Below, in pieces: positions 1-11,094 of a stretch of 19,693 bases of DNA; positions within the stretch are counted from its first letter, which is position 1, and each line of letters opens with the position of its first letter. Source of the stretch: Smittium culicis (taxonomy: Eukaryota; Kickxellomycota; Harpellomycetes; Harpellales; Legeriomycetaceae). The notes under the pieces were generated by a model. It was not told where the DNA came from, searched no databases, and saw only the letters and a program-made list of their open reading frames with translations. A program made the position numbers and the translations under genes. Where the stretch lies: contig LSSN01002680.1 of the NCBI GenBank assembly GCA_001970855.1, forward strand, positions 1-19,693, written 5' to 3'.

Positions 1-346
1 TTCCAATGACTCTAATGATCCCGCAGTCGCAAATGGCGCCAACTATCACCAAGGTCCAGAATGGGTTTGGTGCACTGGATACTATCTACGTGCCTTATTA
101 TATTTCTTCTCTGAAAATATGGATATGACTATTAGCGCATACCACGAAGTTCTATCTACAATTAACAATATGAAGAAACATATAACTAATGACTTGTACC
201 ATGGATTGCCAGAGCTTACAAATATGGATGGAGAATACTGTAGACACTCTTGCGATACTCAAGCATGGTCTTCAGCTACAGTGCTATCATTAATCAGAGA
301 TGTTGAGAGCTTTTTAGATATTCAAAAAGTCAGCCACTTTTATTAG
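1..346 (+). CDS. GDB1: Glycogen debranching enzyme, C-terminal end (partial)
   Basis: This is the last 114 codons of a glycogen debranching enzyme, read from base 2 to a TAG at 344-346; the 5' part lies outside the window. In this family one cytosolic protein carries a 4-alpha-glucanotransferase and an amylo-alpha-1,6-glucosidase, which together remove glycogen branches. The segment belongs to the C-terminal glucosidase domain (GH133 type). Family signatures visible in order are NYHQGPEWVW (residues 14-23 of the fragment), GYYLRA, HGLPELTN, and CDTQAWSSATVL near the end. The family usually has Pro-Ile/Leu-Gly after EWVW; here it is CTGYY. No intron is seen inside the fragment. The final residues SFLDIQKVSHFY form a short tail past the conserved core. 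Codon use and G+C are far richer than in the flanking AT-rich DNA. An ATG at 119 lies inside the domain and is not a gene start. GDB1 is the yeast name; identity as a debranching enzyme is very likely. Confidence 0.93.
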   Translation, partial: SNDSNDPAVANGANYHQGPEWVWCTGYYLRALLYFFSENMDMTISAYHEVLSTINNMKKHITNDLYHGLPELTNMDGEYCRHSCDTQAWSSATVLSLIRDVESFLDIQKVSHFY

Positions 347-870
347 CACCTTATATCTTTTCTTTTTCACTTCAACTTTCTAAATTTAAAATCAAATCCA
401 ATTTCTTAACTATTTTATCCCCTCAAAAATGCTACTAACTATCACAGTTAGTATTATTATAAATTAAGCTTCAGTATAACCTATATAATAAAACTAATTG
501 ATTATGAGTTTTAATACAAATTTAAGAGGGAAAAAAGATATGAAAGATAAAAGTCTAGTTATAAAATAACCTTAAACTAAATTTTATTAATTTATCGAAC
601 CCGCTATTAAATATAGACTATAGTCAAATGAATAGGGTTGATTAAAATACATGATTAAATTAAAATAAATTATAATGACTATATTAAGGAAAATCAAGAT
701 AACTTGGTGCTCTCTAATAGAATAATTAAATCTATTAAAGTGAAATTGAATAATAAATTACTTGTAATAATTGCCATTTGGGAGATTCTTTATGAAGGAG
801 TCATGCTTTAGTGCAAAGAGTTACTGTGTATAAAATCATATAAAAAACAAATAGTTAATTAATAAAGTAG
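347..870. other. 3' flank of the debranching enzyme gene, AT-rich
   Basis: No coding signal. An AATAAA at 487-492 could serve polyadenylation, but such words are common by chance in this composition. The stretch TACTAAC at 433-439 followed by ATCACAG to 446 looks like a spliceosomal branch point plus 3' splice site. No matching donor or downstream exon is seen. Confidence 0.5.
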
Positions 871-1224
871 TTATTTTTTTAGTAAATAAAAATTTAAAAA
901 TTTAACGAAAAAATAGGAAAATTCGGAATTCTTTTTCAATTCCGTCAATAATATTTGCAATTTTTTAATGCTCAAGCCATAAAAACTTGTCTGAAACAGA
1001 ATGTTCTCTTTATTCAGAATGGCCACATCTGCTAGTAACTGGACAGAACTATGAAATTTTTGGATAGCCTTTATGCTACCAGAATGTTAATTATTGAAAC
1101 TTTTGACGCATATCCAACCTCCTTGACAAGAATTTATATGGTTATGTGCTTCTGCAACGGTGTAGAGGAGTTGGATAAGAGATTTTTCAGAAACTATTTT
1201 GCATTTTTTAGAACTTTATCTTAG
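871..1224. pseudogene. Broken coding relic, possibly transposase
   Basis: This island has visibly higher G+C than its surroundings, and both strands are unusually open. On the minus strand one frame runs from 1215 to the TAA at 871-873 with a single stop (1087-1089), including 71 uninterrupted codons. On the plus strand a frame from 898 to the TAG at 1222-1224 has three stops (949, 1033, 1036) and ends in a 57-codon ORF from the ATG at 1051. The plus reading contains LFIQNGHIC, then about 25 residues later AYPTSLTRIYMV. That spacing loosely recalls the end of a Tc1/mariner DDE domain (FxQDNxPxH followed by WPxYSPDLNPIENxW), but key acidic residues are not conserved, so this is weak. What is supported is a decayed protein-coding sequence; family and strand are unresolved. 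Confidence 0.4.
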
Positions 1225-2897
1225 TTTTTGATACACTTTCATTTAATTTTAAACAAATCCCTCATAAAATAACCAATCCAGTTACGTGCGATAATTATAA
1301 GAAATAAAAAAAGATTCGCTTTTTAAAGCAAATAATAGAAATTAGAATATATAATTTGAAGAATTGGTTTTTTTTTCAATTCAGCCAGTGATACTAGTGT
1401 TTTATAAATATTAGGGTCATTCATATTACAGTTCTAATAAGTGTTATTTGTTGAGAAACTCTCGTATATTTAAAATTATTTTGAAAGATGGTTTTTTCTA
1501 CCAACTTTTTCCTACTAAAAAAATGATTTCATGTTTAAATCTTACTAGAAATTTACAAATTATATATTATTGACCCTTGAGCCTATATTCTGTGAGTATG
1601 GAACTGTTTTATTTGTTGAGATGAATGGATATAAAGAAATTAATATTTTCCATATTTTATAATATTTTTTTTATTATTAAATGATATCAAAACGAGAAAA
1701 TATATATATTACTGAAACAGCAAATATTTTTATCCAATTCAGAATTTAAAAACGAATTTTTAGTAAAAATAATCAAAAAATCAAATTAATCACTCAATAT
1801 TGCAGATTATTTCGAAAAGTGGAATTTTTCTATTAAGTTTTTTCTACTTCACACCATTTAATTTGATTTTAAATATTTTAAGAGAGCATCATCGAATGAT
1901 TATCTGGTATGATTAATAGCTTTACCTGAATAAATAAGCAAATATGATTTCTAAGAAAAAAATTTCCGATTATCCTAAGAATATTTCATATATAATAACT
2001 AAATATGAATCCTGATTATACTGATGAAAAAAATACAAATACATCGAAATTTCATAAGTTAGTATAATTAATTCCAAGTTTTGGCTTTAAGTATTGAAGA
2101 TGCTAATTTGGAAAAAAAAAAAATCAATGAAATATAATGATTTTTTAAATAAGGAAATTTTAGATTTTTATAAAAATATATACGCAGAAATAACCGAGTC
2201 TAGTTTAAACTAATTGAAGAACATATTTAAAAGATCTTTAGTTCTATCTAATTTTTAATTATTGTATAAATTAATGGATTAGTAATTCTATAAACATCTT
2301 TAACAGATACATGGGCACTTTAATTATCTATTTCACATAAGAGAGTGTAAATTAAAAATTCATAGAAAAAAAATTTTTTTACAAGTCTCTGTGTGATTTT
2401 ATATTTTTTCTGAATTTTTACATTCAATATTTTTATAAAATTAAATGATGTGAAAATTCATTATTTGTGGTTTTTATTATCTTTATGTTGATATTTTGGC
2501 TTATATTTTTTTATTTAAAATGATATTTAAAATTTTTATTTCATCATAATTCAAATTATTAAAATTGTATTAAAAAAATTTTTTTTTGTTATTTAGAGAC
2601 ATTTAGTGTATATACATAATATTTGATGCTGCATTAATTCATTTTATTAATCCTTTCTTGTGACATATTTTATATATAGAGATTAATATCTAAATCGATT
2701 ATATATATTAATAATTTTAAATATATAAATAAATAAACTATCATTAGCATTTAATTTAGTGTTTTTTTGGTTAATTAATTAGATAGATTCGGAATTATTG
2801 ATTATTTGATATTAATTCATGATAAAAAATATCAATAAACGTATGAAACAGTAAAAATGAAGCTCAAGTATCAAAATATAACAATATAATCAAAGTA
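1225..2897. other. AT-rich DNA without recognisable gene
   Basis: Long A and T runs and frequent stops in all frames. I see no coding island, RNA gene or clear repeat longer than simple AT tracts. Confidence 0.6.
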
Positions 2898-3180
2898 TCT
2901 TGTAATCCATTAAATTAATACAAACATTCGTATATATAAGATGTTTTGGATTATTATATACCCAAAGTCTAGACCTAAATTCTCTAATATAGATAATAAC
3001 TGTTTCTCCCCTATTCAATACTCGATTTTCATCTAGATTTTTTGATTGATATTTTTTTAAAAGTTTATTTAAGTTTTCTTAATTAGTTAAACCTTTAAAA
3101 AAATTTGAGCTTTCTTTAGATATTTATATTTTATTGAGATCGAATTACTAAAGCTTTACCATTAACCCCGGGAAAATTTT
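2898..3180 (-). other. Slightly richer island, doubtful relic
   Basis: On the minus strand a short open stretch reads GEKQLLSILENLGLDFGY (around 3010-2955), with stops on both sides. At 3163-3172 there is an isolated CCCCGGG-containing word, very unusual for this background. At 3025-3045 the minus strand carries CTAGATGAAAAT next to a TCAAAAA run; a related word occurs at 14741-14760. Too little remains to name anything. Confidence 0.2.
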
Positions 3181-3975
3181 TATATATAAAATTATGAGAA
3201 ATCACACAAAATGTCAAATTTTTAAATTTTATGAAACCTTTGTTTTTACTCACAAATAAATTAAACTATTTTGAATTACAGCGATTTAATAATTAAGAAT
3301 TATAATAACATGATCCATTTTTTCAAATTATAACTTAATTTAATCACTCAAGGTAATTGATTAGCTAATTTTCTATAAAATGATATATATTTTATATTTT
3401 AAAAAATAATCTGTTAAATCCGAGGATTTAAGTTTTTAATTAATGATTGGCTAATTTTGATATCTCAAAAATTGTGAATATTATTACTAGTTTAAAAAAA
3501 TGTAGACCATAATTTCCTATAAACCATAAATTTATAAATTTTACCAAAATTTTTTCTCTTAAATATCAAATAAGTTGAAAAAACTCAAAAAAATGGTAAT
3601 ACTATGAGGGAAATGTCATATTTAAGCGAATCTATTGATGACTTGGATATTAAAAAAAAATCAAAATTTTAGAAAATTTCGATTTTCCATTAGAGCCTAG
3701 AGTTGGTAATTTTCTAATTCCAATTTTAGAAAATAAAGATTAATGTTGATTAGTATCTATAAAAAATTCTTACAAAGCTCAATATTTGGATCAAAGTTAC
3801 AAATTAGAAGCATATATGTTACGAATTAAGCTGTAAAGACAAAATAATAAGTTCATTATGAGCTATTATTTATCAGATACATATTTTAAATGGAATTTTC
3901 CCACCAAACTGAGTAACAGAATCGCTTGTTATAGAAAATATAAAAACAAAATAAATACACGTTATATAGGCCAAA
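3181..3975. other. AT-rich DNA without recognisable gene
   Basis: No coding signal, RNA gene or clear repeat was found. Composition is A/T runs with stops in every frame. Confidence 0.6.
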
Positions 3976-3990
3976 TTATAAGCTAGTATA

Positions 3991-4625
3991 TTGTCAAAAG
4001 AGCCAAAAAAAAAGGGGGGGATAAAATGTGCATTAAAAAAAAAAGCTTATACTTTTTGTGAAGTAATTGTGCTCAAGGCTCTTAAAATGGTCAAAAAATC
4101 GAAATACTTGGAATTAAGATGCAAATTTAATTTTACATCTACTTTAAATAATATATCAGATATACGATGTCTCTCTGTATTGATAGATGAAGATGGCAAG
4201 CATAATAGTGATAAATTAGAAAGAAGGCCACCTAATAAACACTTCCTTGGAGTATTTTAAATATTTTTTTTCGAATTAATACTCTTATATATTCAAATAT
4301 AGTAACTTTTGTAGATGTAGCTAGTATAATGTTAGATTTTGCTCAAAAATATTTAATAATGATTAAAAAATATGATTTTATGGGAAATTTTTTAATAATT
4401 GCACAGGCTATAAAAAATTCTGAAAGTATAGGGAATTATTCATGGTTCCAGAAAAAACTGCAAAGAGGAGATATTTTAAGTAAAATAAAATTAATGTAAT
4501 TTGATAAAGATAATGGATTGCTTTCAGATATAATCTCGGGTTTTGGAGATATTGTGTTGATTTTAAAGTGTATAAGTCATATGCAAGCTAATTTTATATT
4601 GAAATTTGGTAAAAAAAATCACCAA
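3991..4625 (+). pseudogene. Frameshifted coding relic with Cys/His spacing
   Basis: Two successive frames look coding on the plus strand. The first, 3991-4260, is open for 89 codons, preceded by lysine-rich low complexity and starting on TTG rather than ATG. Its second half has LRCKFNFTS, then DIRCLSVLIDEDGKHNSD, a Cys-Cys-His arrangement after Tyr/Leu that loosely resembles FLYWCH/WRKY-GCM1 zinc fingers found at the start of MULE-type transposases. The second frame, from 4302 to about 4625, has one internal TAA and reads FVDVASIMLDFAQKYL, then GNYSWFQKKLQRGDIL. A frame change near 4260-4300 would be needed to join them. Codons include GCT, TGG, GAC and CAG that are rare in the surrounding DNA. 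It is most likely a dead gene or transposon fragment; the zinc-finger comparison is by eye only. Confidence 0.35.
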
Positions 4626-5032
4626 TAATTCTTACATCATTGAATGTTGTATATAATATAGAATTTAATAATTATATTTAATTTATATCAGAAAATTCAA
4701 ATTTAAATGAAATTTAAATTGAAAGCCCAAGTTTATGAGTAAGAAGATTTAAAAAGGTCCTAGGAATGTATAAATAACATTAAACGCTGTAGGGAAAATG
4801 TTTTCACAGTTTAAAGTATTAGAAATTTGCCTAATAGATTTTTTGATTAAAATTGAAAAAAATTCTCTAAAAAGACATAATTTTTTCAATTAATCTAAAT
4901 TTACAATTTTTTCAGTGAAAAAACTATATATTTTATCCCAATTATATAAAATTTTTTCCATAATATTTTTATTTGTTAATAGAAAAATTAAGGCAATAAA
5001 AAGTTCAAAAATTAATTGATAAAGTTATTCTG
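4626..5032. other. AT-rich DNA without recognisable gene
   Basis: Stops in every frame; no structure recognised beyond simple A/T runs. Confidence 0.55.
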
Positions 5033-5676
5033 TTGAAAAAATATTTAGCTATTATAGACCCAATTTCAGAAAAAAGCTCTGAATTATATTCAAAAAAAAA
5101 TATATATATCAAGGATAGAATTTATATCTCTAAGTATGCAAATAATATCAATCACATAGTTAATACTTATGAAAATAAATGCGCTTGTGATTTTTTTTTC
5201 AAGTTCATAATTACTCACGTATATATGGATAAATTGCAGTACAATATTTGGGAATCACTTTGATTAACTTTTTAAATAGTTTTTATTCGATAGATATTTA
5301 TAGAGAAATATGTCAGAATATTTCAGGAATTAATGTTACAGTTACAAGTAACAAAAAAACCATATGGTTTTCTTTTAGACCATATAACAGATGAAAAAAA
5401 TGAAGAGAAGAAAAAAGATAAAAAGAATTTAATTACAAAAAACTCCAGAACTATCGATAAAGGGAGAGAAAAAACAATAAACCAAAGATTTTAAATAGCG
5501 ATAAGGTTATAAATCATACAAATAGGCCATATAGATGTATATATGTTACAAAACTGGACAAAACTCACTCAGCTGATATAGTTTGTGAATTTAATCCAAG
5601 CAATTTAAATGTAAAAAATTTTATTACAGCTCTATTTAACTTTAATTTTATTTTTTTACATTTAATTAACACCTAG
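5033..5676 (+). pseudogene. Frameshifted coding relic
   Basis: Three blocks on the plus strand look protein-coding. Block 1 (5033-5263, 76 codons from TTG) ends NKCACDFFF...ITHVYMDKLQYNIWESL. Block 2 (about 5299-5394) includes REICQNISGINVTVTSNKK and ends at a TGA. Block 3 is open for 71 codons from 5461 to the TAG at 5674-5676 and contains NRPYRCIYVTKLDKTHSADI followed by VCEFNPSNLN. Block 3 has no ATG start, so it would be missed by start-based ORF calling. The blocks are in different frames with AT-rich filler between, so the gene is dead if they belong together. I do not recognise the family. The end of block 1 shares a C-A-x-F...HVY...ESL/ESIL pattern with the relic at 10240-11094. Confidence 0.35.
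5356..5371. repeat. 16-bp perfect palindrome
   Basis: AAAACCATATGGTTTT is its own reverse complement. A few such palindromes are expected by chance in DNA this AT-rich, so no function is inferred. Confidence 0.3.
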
Positions 5677-8553
5677 GATATTCTTTTATTTATTTGTGAA
5701 TAGTTTAAGAAATCTCTTCAGTCATGAAAAAAAAGATAAATTATAAGCTATACTCATATCATTGGATAATTGTTATTTATACTAAAAATTTGTTAAATAT
5801 ATTAATAAAAAATTTAGCATAATTAAATTTAATTTATTTGAATCGGTCGCTTTATTTTTCTGAAGCTTTAGGAGAATATTTTTAATGGGGAAAATAAAAG
5901 GATTACAGTATAGAAAAAAAATTTTAATTGTAAAAGAAATATCTTCGAATCGAATTTTACTATTTTTGCTGAATTTTAATCTTAACTCAAAGTCATAAAT
6001 ATATTATTAAAGATAAATAAAAGAATTGGAAAAATAAATAACACAGAGGTCAAAAACTAGATCCATTAATTCTTTTTATTTTGGTTTATATTATTAAATA
6101 CTTGAAATATATTAAATAATTTATAATGTAGTAAATAAGATTTTATATTAAATCTGTTTTAGTGATAAGATATATTAACCTATTAGCTTTTATTTTTTAT
6201 TCGATAAATTCTAACTAGCTTTGGTGAATAATAAAGTTACAATATTGATTGAATAGATTTAGTAATATTTTTAAAATTTTAAACTAGATATAAAAATGGT
6301 TTATTTTACATCAGTGTTTTAATATCTAAATTCTAATTCAAAATTAAAAAAACTGAAATCTTATAGTTACTAGCTAATATTTAGGGCGATGATTTTATAT
6401 AATTTTATAATTAAATTCATTTTATAGCTATAATTTAATGCTATTCAAGCCCATTGAAGTTCAAACCACTCTAAAATAAACTAAATAAATTGAAATATTA
6501 TAACCGTAAATATAATTCCTACCTTTTTAAGTGATTCTTTTTAAGCTAATAAAATTTATATCAAGAATCTTTTATTATCTATTGAATTATAAGTATATTT
6601 ACGAATTTTGTTCAAACTTTTGAATTCAAAAAAATTTTTACTTACTTTTTTTTGAAATTTTTTAAAGATAAAATTATAGTAGTATACCTCTTTCTTAAAT
6701 TTAAAAATAGTATAACTATTTCAAACCAATGAAAAAGTTATAAAATATAATAAAAATTAAATTAATTAAACTAAATAACTTTTTTAAAGTATGGTATCGA
6801 TTTCGATATTTATTCTTTTAACAAGCGACAAAAATAATTTTAGGTATTTTTCTCTCTGATGCTTAAAGGTTTATCTTAATTCATTCAGAAAGATGATTAC
6901 TTTTTTTTTGATAGATTTGAACAATCATTAATCTTGAAATAATTAAAACTCTTTTATATACAATATAATATATTCAATAATTTAAGCTTACCTCAATTTC
7001 AAGTAAAAATTTATACACAATTTAATGTAAATATTATGATATCATTTATTACACTTTAAATATTAGAATTTTTTAACTTATACGTATTTCTCTCAATTCT
7101 TAGTTGGAAAATCATAATATTCTAATTTTCAAAGAATTTTTTTGAAAATATGTATACTAGAGTTTAATAAATTTAAGTTTATTGAAGTGAGTTATATTAT
7201 TATACTAGCTTTAAAATTTTTTGAAATTTTATAAAAATTATAGAATAAATTAATATATATATGTAAGCTTAAATGATGCGGTGTAATTATTCCAGGATCA
7301 TTATTTTCTAATAAAAAATAATATGAAACTAATATGAAATCATTTAAATAATTGATAGTGATAATTGTTATAAAAATAGAGACATAAAATTCATTTATTA
7401 TAATAATTTTTTCAACGCGACTTGATAATAAAAATTATAAATTTTTATATTAGAATATGAAGTGTACCAGTACAGTTATTGAAAAATTATGGAAATTTCG
7501 TTAATTTCATTAGTAGCTTTAGCAATAATGTGTGAATATCAAGTCTAAATATAAGTTGAAAAAAATTATACTTCTTTCACGACTCGAGGAAAAATATGAT
7601 ATTATATTATATTATATCGTAAAATAATATATATATTTGTTAATTATAATATATAAACAATCCAAATCAAGAATATAAAAACTCCACAATCTTTAAAACT
7701 ATAAAATTAAAGTTCATTTTGTTTATAAATATATTAATATAATACTAGTTTTATCTCTTACATCCGAAAAAATAATATGTGAGGATCGTATTATTTACGG
7801 TATTATAAGAATCGTTATCATGAACCTTGTTTAATTTACTGGTATTAGAATAAAATAGAAACGATTTAATTATTTTCGATTTATTAATATCTGTGCTCAT
7901 TCAATTTCTTTATTGATAAACCCCAAACAAGATTAAAAGTTTATATTATTAATTTATTATTACTAGAAACACTAAAGTATAATAATAGATATCAAATTAA
8001 TGGTCAAAAATTTTTATCTATTTCATAAGTATAGATTATTAAATAATATTAATTAAAGTAAATTCTTGAGATATATGATAGACTTTAAGATGAAAAGGGT
8101 CATTTTTTTCAAAAAAATTTTTTTTTTAGAAATGACTATTAAATAAACTGAATAAAATAATTCTATTATCTTTTAATTTTATTTAAATATTAACTAAGGA
8201 AAAGTATAATTATTAGAGATTTGAAAATCAGAAAAATCTCCTATAAATTTTTTATTCAATATTTATCTAATTGCTAGTCATATTTATAATCAATTTTATA
8301 GCGTATATTAGAAAGGAAATATAACTGGCATTCAAAAAATGTTAATTTATTAGCGAGTAAAAATAAAAAAATCCTAAAATGGAAAAATTTTTCATTCTTT
8401 AATATCACTCTAAAATTTTATTAAAATATTTTTTCTATATATTCACCTTCTTTAAGAGAATTTTTAATCATAATTAAGTGTAAAAAAACAAAAATTATAA
8501 TAAATACCCAATTTTATCGAAAATAAAAAAATTATATATGCAGCTCAATCTTG
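5677..8553. other. AT-rich DNA without recognisable gene
   Basis: No convincing coding island. Small points: GTCAAAAACTAGAT at 6049-6062 recurs at 14741-14754; GCGGTGTAA at 7278-7286 recurs at 12226-12234 and 15539-15547; a short (ATATT)n run lies at 7599-7617. Slightly richer stretches near 7440-7590 and 7750-7830 have stops in all frames. Confidence 0.55.
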
Positions 8554-8890
8554 ATATTTATACTATATGTAGATGTGATCCTTTTCAGAAAATTTTTAAT
8601 TCCTATGTAATTGTTTAACTAATAGCTCTAATAGGCTATATAACATTTTTTTTTGAATTTTTGAGCAAATAAAAATAATTTTTTACTTTTTTAGCTTTAA
8701 AACCACCAATAATCTTATGGAATATTTTTTTTCCATTTTAAGGCTATCTAATTTTATTTTATTTTATTTTACTTTTATCCGGTATAAGTCTTTAAAAAAT
8801 TAGTAATGATTTTATTGGTTTGATCCAGAAAAATAAAAAATTTTGTTTACAAAATAGAAACATATGACTTAATATTTTTTTTACTTATGA
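8554..8890 (+). repeat. Inverted repeat, left arm
   Basis: This arm matches the reverse complement of 11770-12430 in two blocks. The inner block, 8757-8890, pairs with 11900-11770. The outer block, 8554-8756, pairs with about 12292-12430. The first 64 aligned bases of the outer block, counted from 8756, differ at about eight positions. Shared words include CTTAAAATGGAAAAAAAATA (reverse-complement sense) and TTTTATTGGTTT. This arm lacks the ~390 bp present at the same point in the right arm, and has an extra 69 bp (8628-8696) that the right arm lacks. A (TTTTA)4 run at 8752-8771 sits at the insertion point. The arms may be terminal inverted repeats of one large DNA transposon or two copies of a dispersed repeat. 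Confidence 0.85.
8628..8696. mobile_element. 69-bp indel bounded by TAGCT repeats
   Basis: Relative to the right arm, the left arm has an extra 69 bp. TAGCT occurs at 8623-8627 and 8692-8696, while the right arm has a single AGCTA at 12352-12356. This fits either a small insertion with a 5-bp target duplication or a deletion between short direct repeats in the other arm. The sequence itself is plain AT-rich DNA with no visible inverted ends. Confidence 0.4.
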
Positions 8891-9189
8891 AAAAAGTATA
8901 TCCCACTAAAATAAATAATTAAATTGATCTAATAAAATCTGAAATCTCTTTTAACTTATTTGAATTATATATTTTAGACATGCGAAGCTCATTAAAAGAA
9001 AATTTTAGAAATCATTTTCATATCAAGATCAATACAATAATTTTTATTGGATACCTTCTTTAAAAAATCAGCTCCTCAAGTTTTAGCAATTTAAAATCAT
9101 TTGACTTTAATTTTTTCATTTCTTCAAAAGTTATAAAGTAGAAAAATTTAGAGAGTTTTCGAATATTGAATTTATATATTTAGTAAAAA

Positions 9190-9475
9190 TTATATTGGAA
9201 GAAAACCAGCGTTTATTGCACCAAGAAAACTAAAATCCAATGAAATGATAAATCAGACACAATCAACTTGACATAGAAGAATAAATGTGTAAACGGGGCA
9301 CAAATATGTCAAGTATTGGAACAGTTAAGTATATATGAAAATATATTTTGAGGGTTCTCCTGTTCCAGAGATGGATTTCTGCGTGAAAATATACGCTTCT
9401 TGGGACCATTATTATCTTCGAATACTTTGGAAGAATCAGCGAGCTCTTTGTTAATTCTTTTTTCTAGTCATGATA
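9190..9475. pseudogene. GC-richer island, broken coding relic
   Basis: This island stands out by G+C and carries CG dinucleotides rare nearby. Three frames are partly open. Plus strand, one frame: EGSPVPEMDFCVKIYASW then DHYYLRILWKNQRALC. Plus strand, another frame: EENQRLLHQEN at the start and YTLLGTIIIFEYFGRISELF near the end, with several stops between. Minus strand: about 65 codons open, including IIMVPRSVYFHAEIHLWNRR. None is recognised. Reduced stop density is partly a by-product of composition, so strand and identity are open. Confidence 0.3.
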
Positions 9476-10239
9476 AATTTAAATGTTATTTTATGTTTAG
9501 TTTTTTTTTTTTTTTGCTAATTTATAATTTGGGACTTTTTTGGATTTTAATAGATAAAATTTATTTGAATTAAAATAAAATTGAATGAAATAAAATGAAT
9601 CTTGATTGATTTTATATTAAATATTTGCGTAATTTGTTTGTTATAATGACAAGGTTTAATATAATTCGTAAAATTTTTAATTAATTATTTTGTTTAAAAT
9701 GTGGTAACCTTTCTCTAATCTAAAAAATATTATGACTATTTATAATTATTTTTTATGTTTTTTTTTTGCCTAGTAGTATATCAGTCATTTTTTATATTAA
9801 TATAACTTTAATTATAAGAATTCTGCATTTTAATTATTGATTATCTGCACACTGTTAGCTAGTAATTTAGGTTTTATAAGATTTGGATTTCTAATATTTG
9901 TATATATCAGTTGAAAATCCACCAGTTATAATTCAGTTATTTTTAAATAAGCTAAATTCATACTTTATTATCATCTTTTTGTTTTATTAAGAACGTCAAG
10001 ATATACAAATTAGTACTCGTTTGAGTTTCATCTGGAATTTCTCGTTCAGAACTTTCGCATATATCTATAAATATATATATTCAAGACTACATTAAGCTTT
10101 ATAAATTACAAATGCTATTATAAAAATTCAATATAATTTTTTTTAAATATTTCAATTAATAGTACAAAAATTAATTTATAAAAAAAAAAGATTTATTTTT
10201 CATTTATAATGAACTTTTCCGAAAGCATAATTTTAAAAA
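9476..10239. other. AT-rich filler inside the spacer
   Basis: No coding signal, RNA gene or repeat recognised; long T runs near 9500-9515 and 9760. Confidence 0.5.
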
Positions 10240-11094
10240 ACTATCTTCATGGGATATAATTTGCAAGATTTACGCGCGTATACTCGATTTGGTTCTGGTG
10301 AATCTTTTATGTCGAATATTAGGAGGCTACTTTGATATAAGATCACTTTGGAATAATTTGATAGATGTTACAAAAATAAAATCATCGGAGAAGTATTTGA
10401 GCTAAATTTTTAGATAAAAGCACAGGAAAAATTCTAAAAGACCTCCTTTATTCAGACATTTTAAATCAGAATACAGTAATTGGCCTATAAAACCAAAAAT
10501 GTGAAGAAATTATAGAACTTATAACTAAAAATATCTTTATTTATGAAAAGTATCCAATAACAGAAATATCAGTGAAATTTAGTCTACATAGAATCAAGAA
10601 AAAATTGGGTGATTGAACAGAAATTATGATTAATAAAAACAATATCAAGATTTCAAACTATGAGTTAGGCTGTAAAATAAAATAATAATTCCAAAAGATC
10701 AAAATAGATTCGTAGATAAATATCTGCTTTGTTTCATAGATATATGACAAAATGAAAAGTATGAAATCAGCACTTAATTAGAGACTATATTCAGAAAGAA
10801 AAATAGAAAGAATTTGTACAAAAGTGATTCTAATTAATTTTTAAAATTTTAGTTGTAAGTAAATTTCGATTGCTATTGCTTTTAGAAAGGTTTTAGATTG
10901 TGCAGCTAGAATAGAGATCAGATGCTGCTGTAAAACTGACTGGAAATAAAATAGGTCCTAGGATAAAGAAAAATAACAAAAATTGTGCAATTTTCTGTCA
11001 TTCAGACTACGATCACGTATATGGTAATAATTTTGAGAGATTCCTTATTAACGTGTTTGAAAGTATACTAAATGAAGATAATTCTATCCATTAA
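10240..11094 (+). pseudogene. Heavily broken coding relic
   Basis: The plus strand has a string of short coding-like fragments separated by stops and frame changes. The best preserved part is the end: RKVLDCAARIEIR in one frame, then in the next frame AAVKLTGNKIGPRIKKNN, NCAIFCHSDYDHVYGNNFER and FLINVFESILNEDNSIH before the TAA at about 11092-11094. Earlier pieces include LRAYTRFGSGESFMSNIRRL near 10270-10330 and IIIPKDQNRFVDKYLLCFID near 10680-10745. The family is not recognised. GTCATTCAGACTAC (10997-11010), encoding HSDY here, recurs exactly at 15898-15911. Its place inside the inverted repeat suggests it belonged to the element the arms delimit, but that is inference. Confidence 0.35.

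Noticed and set aside
119..346. ATG-initiated 75-codon ORF as a separate small gene
   Set aside because: It is the in-frame C-terminal part of the debranching enzyme; conserved motifs lie upstream of the ATG.
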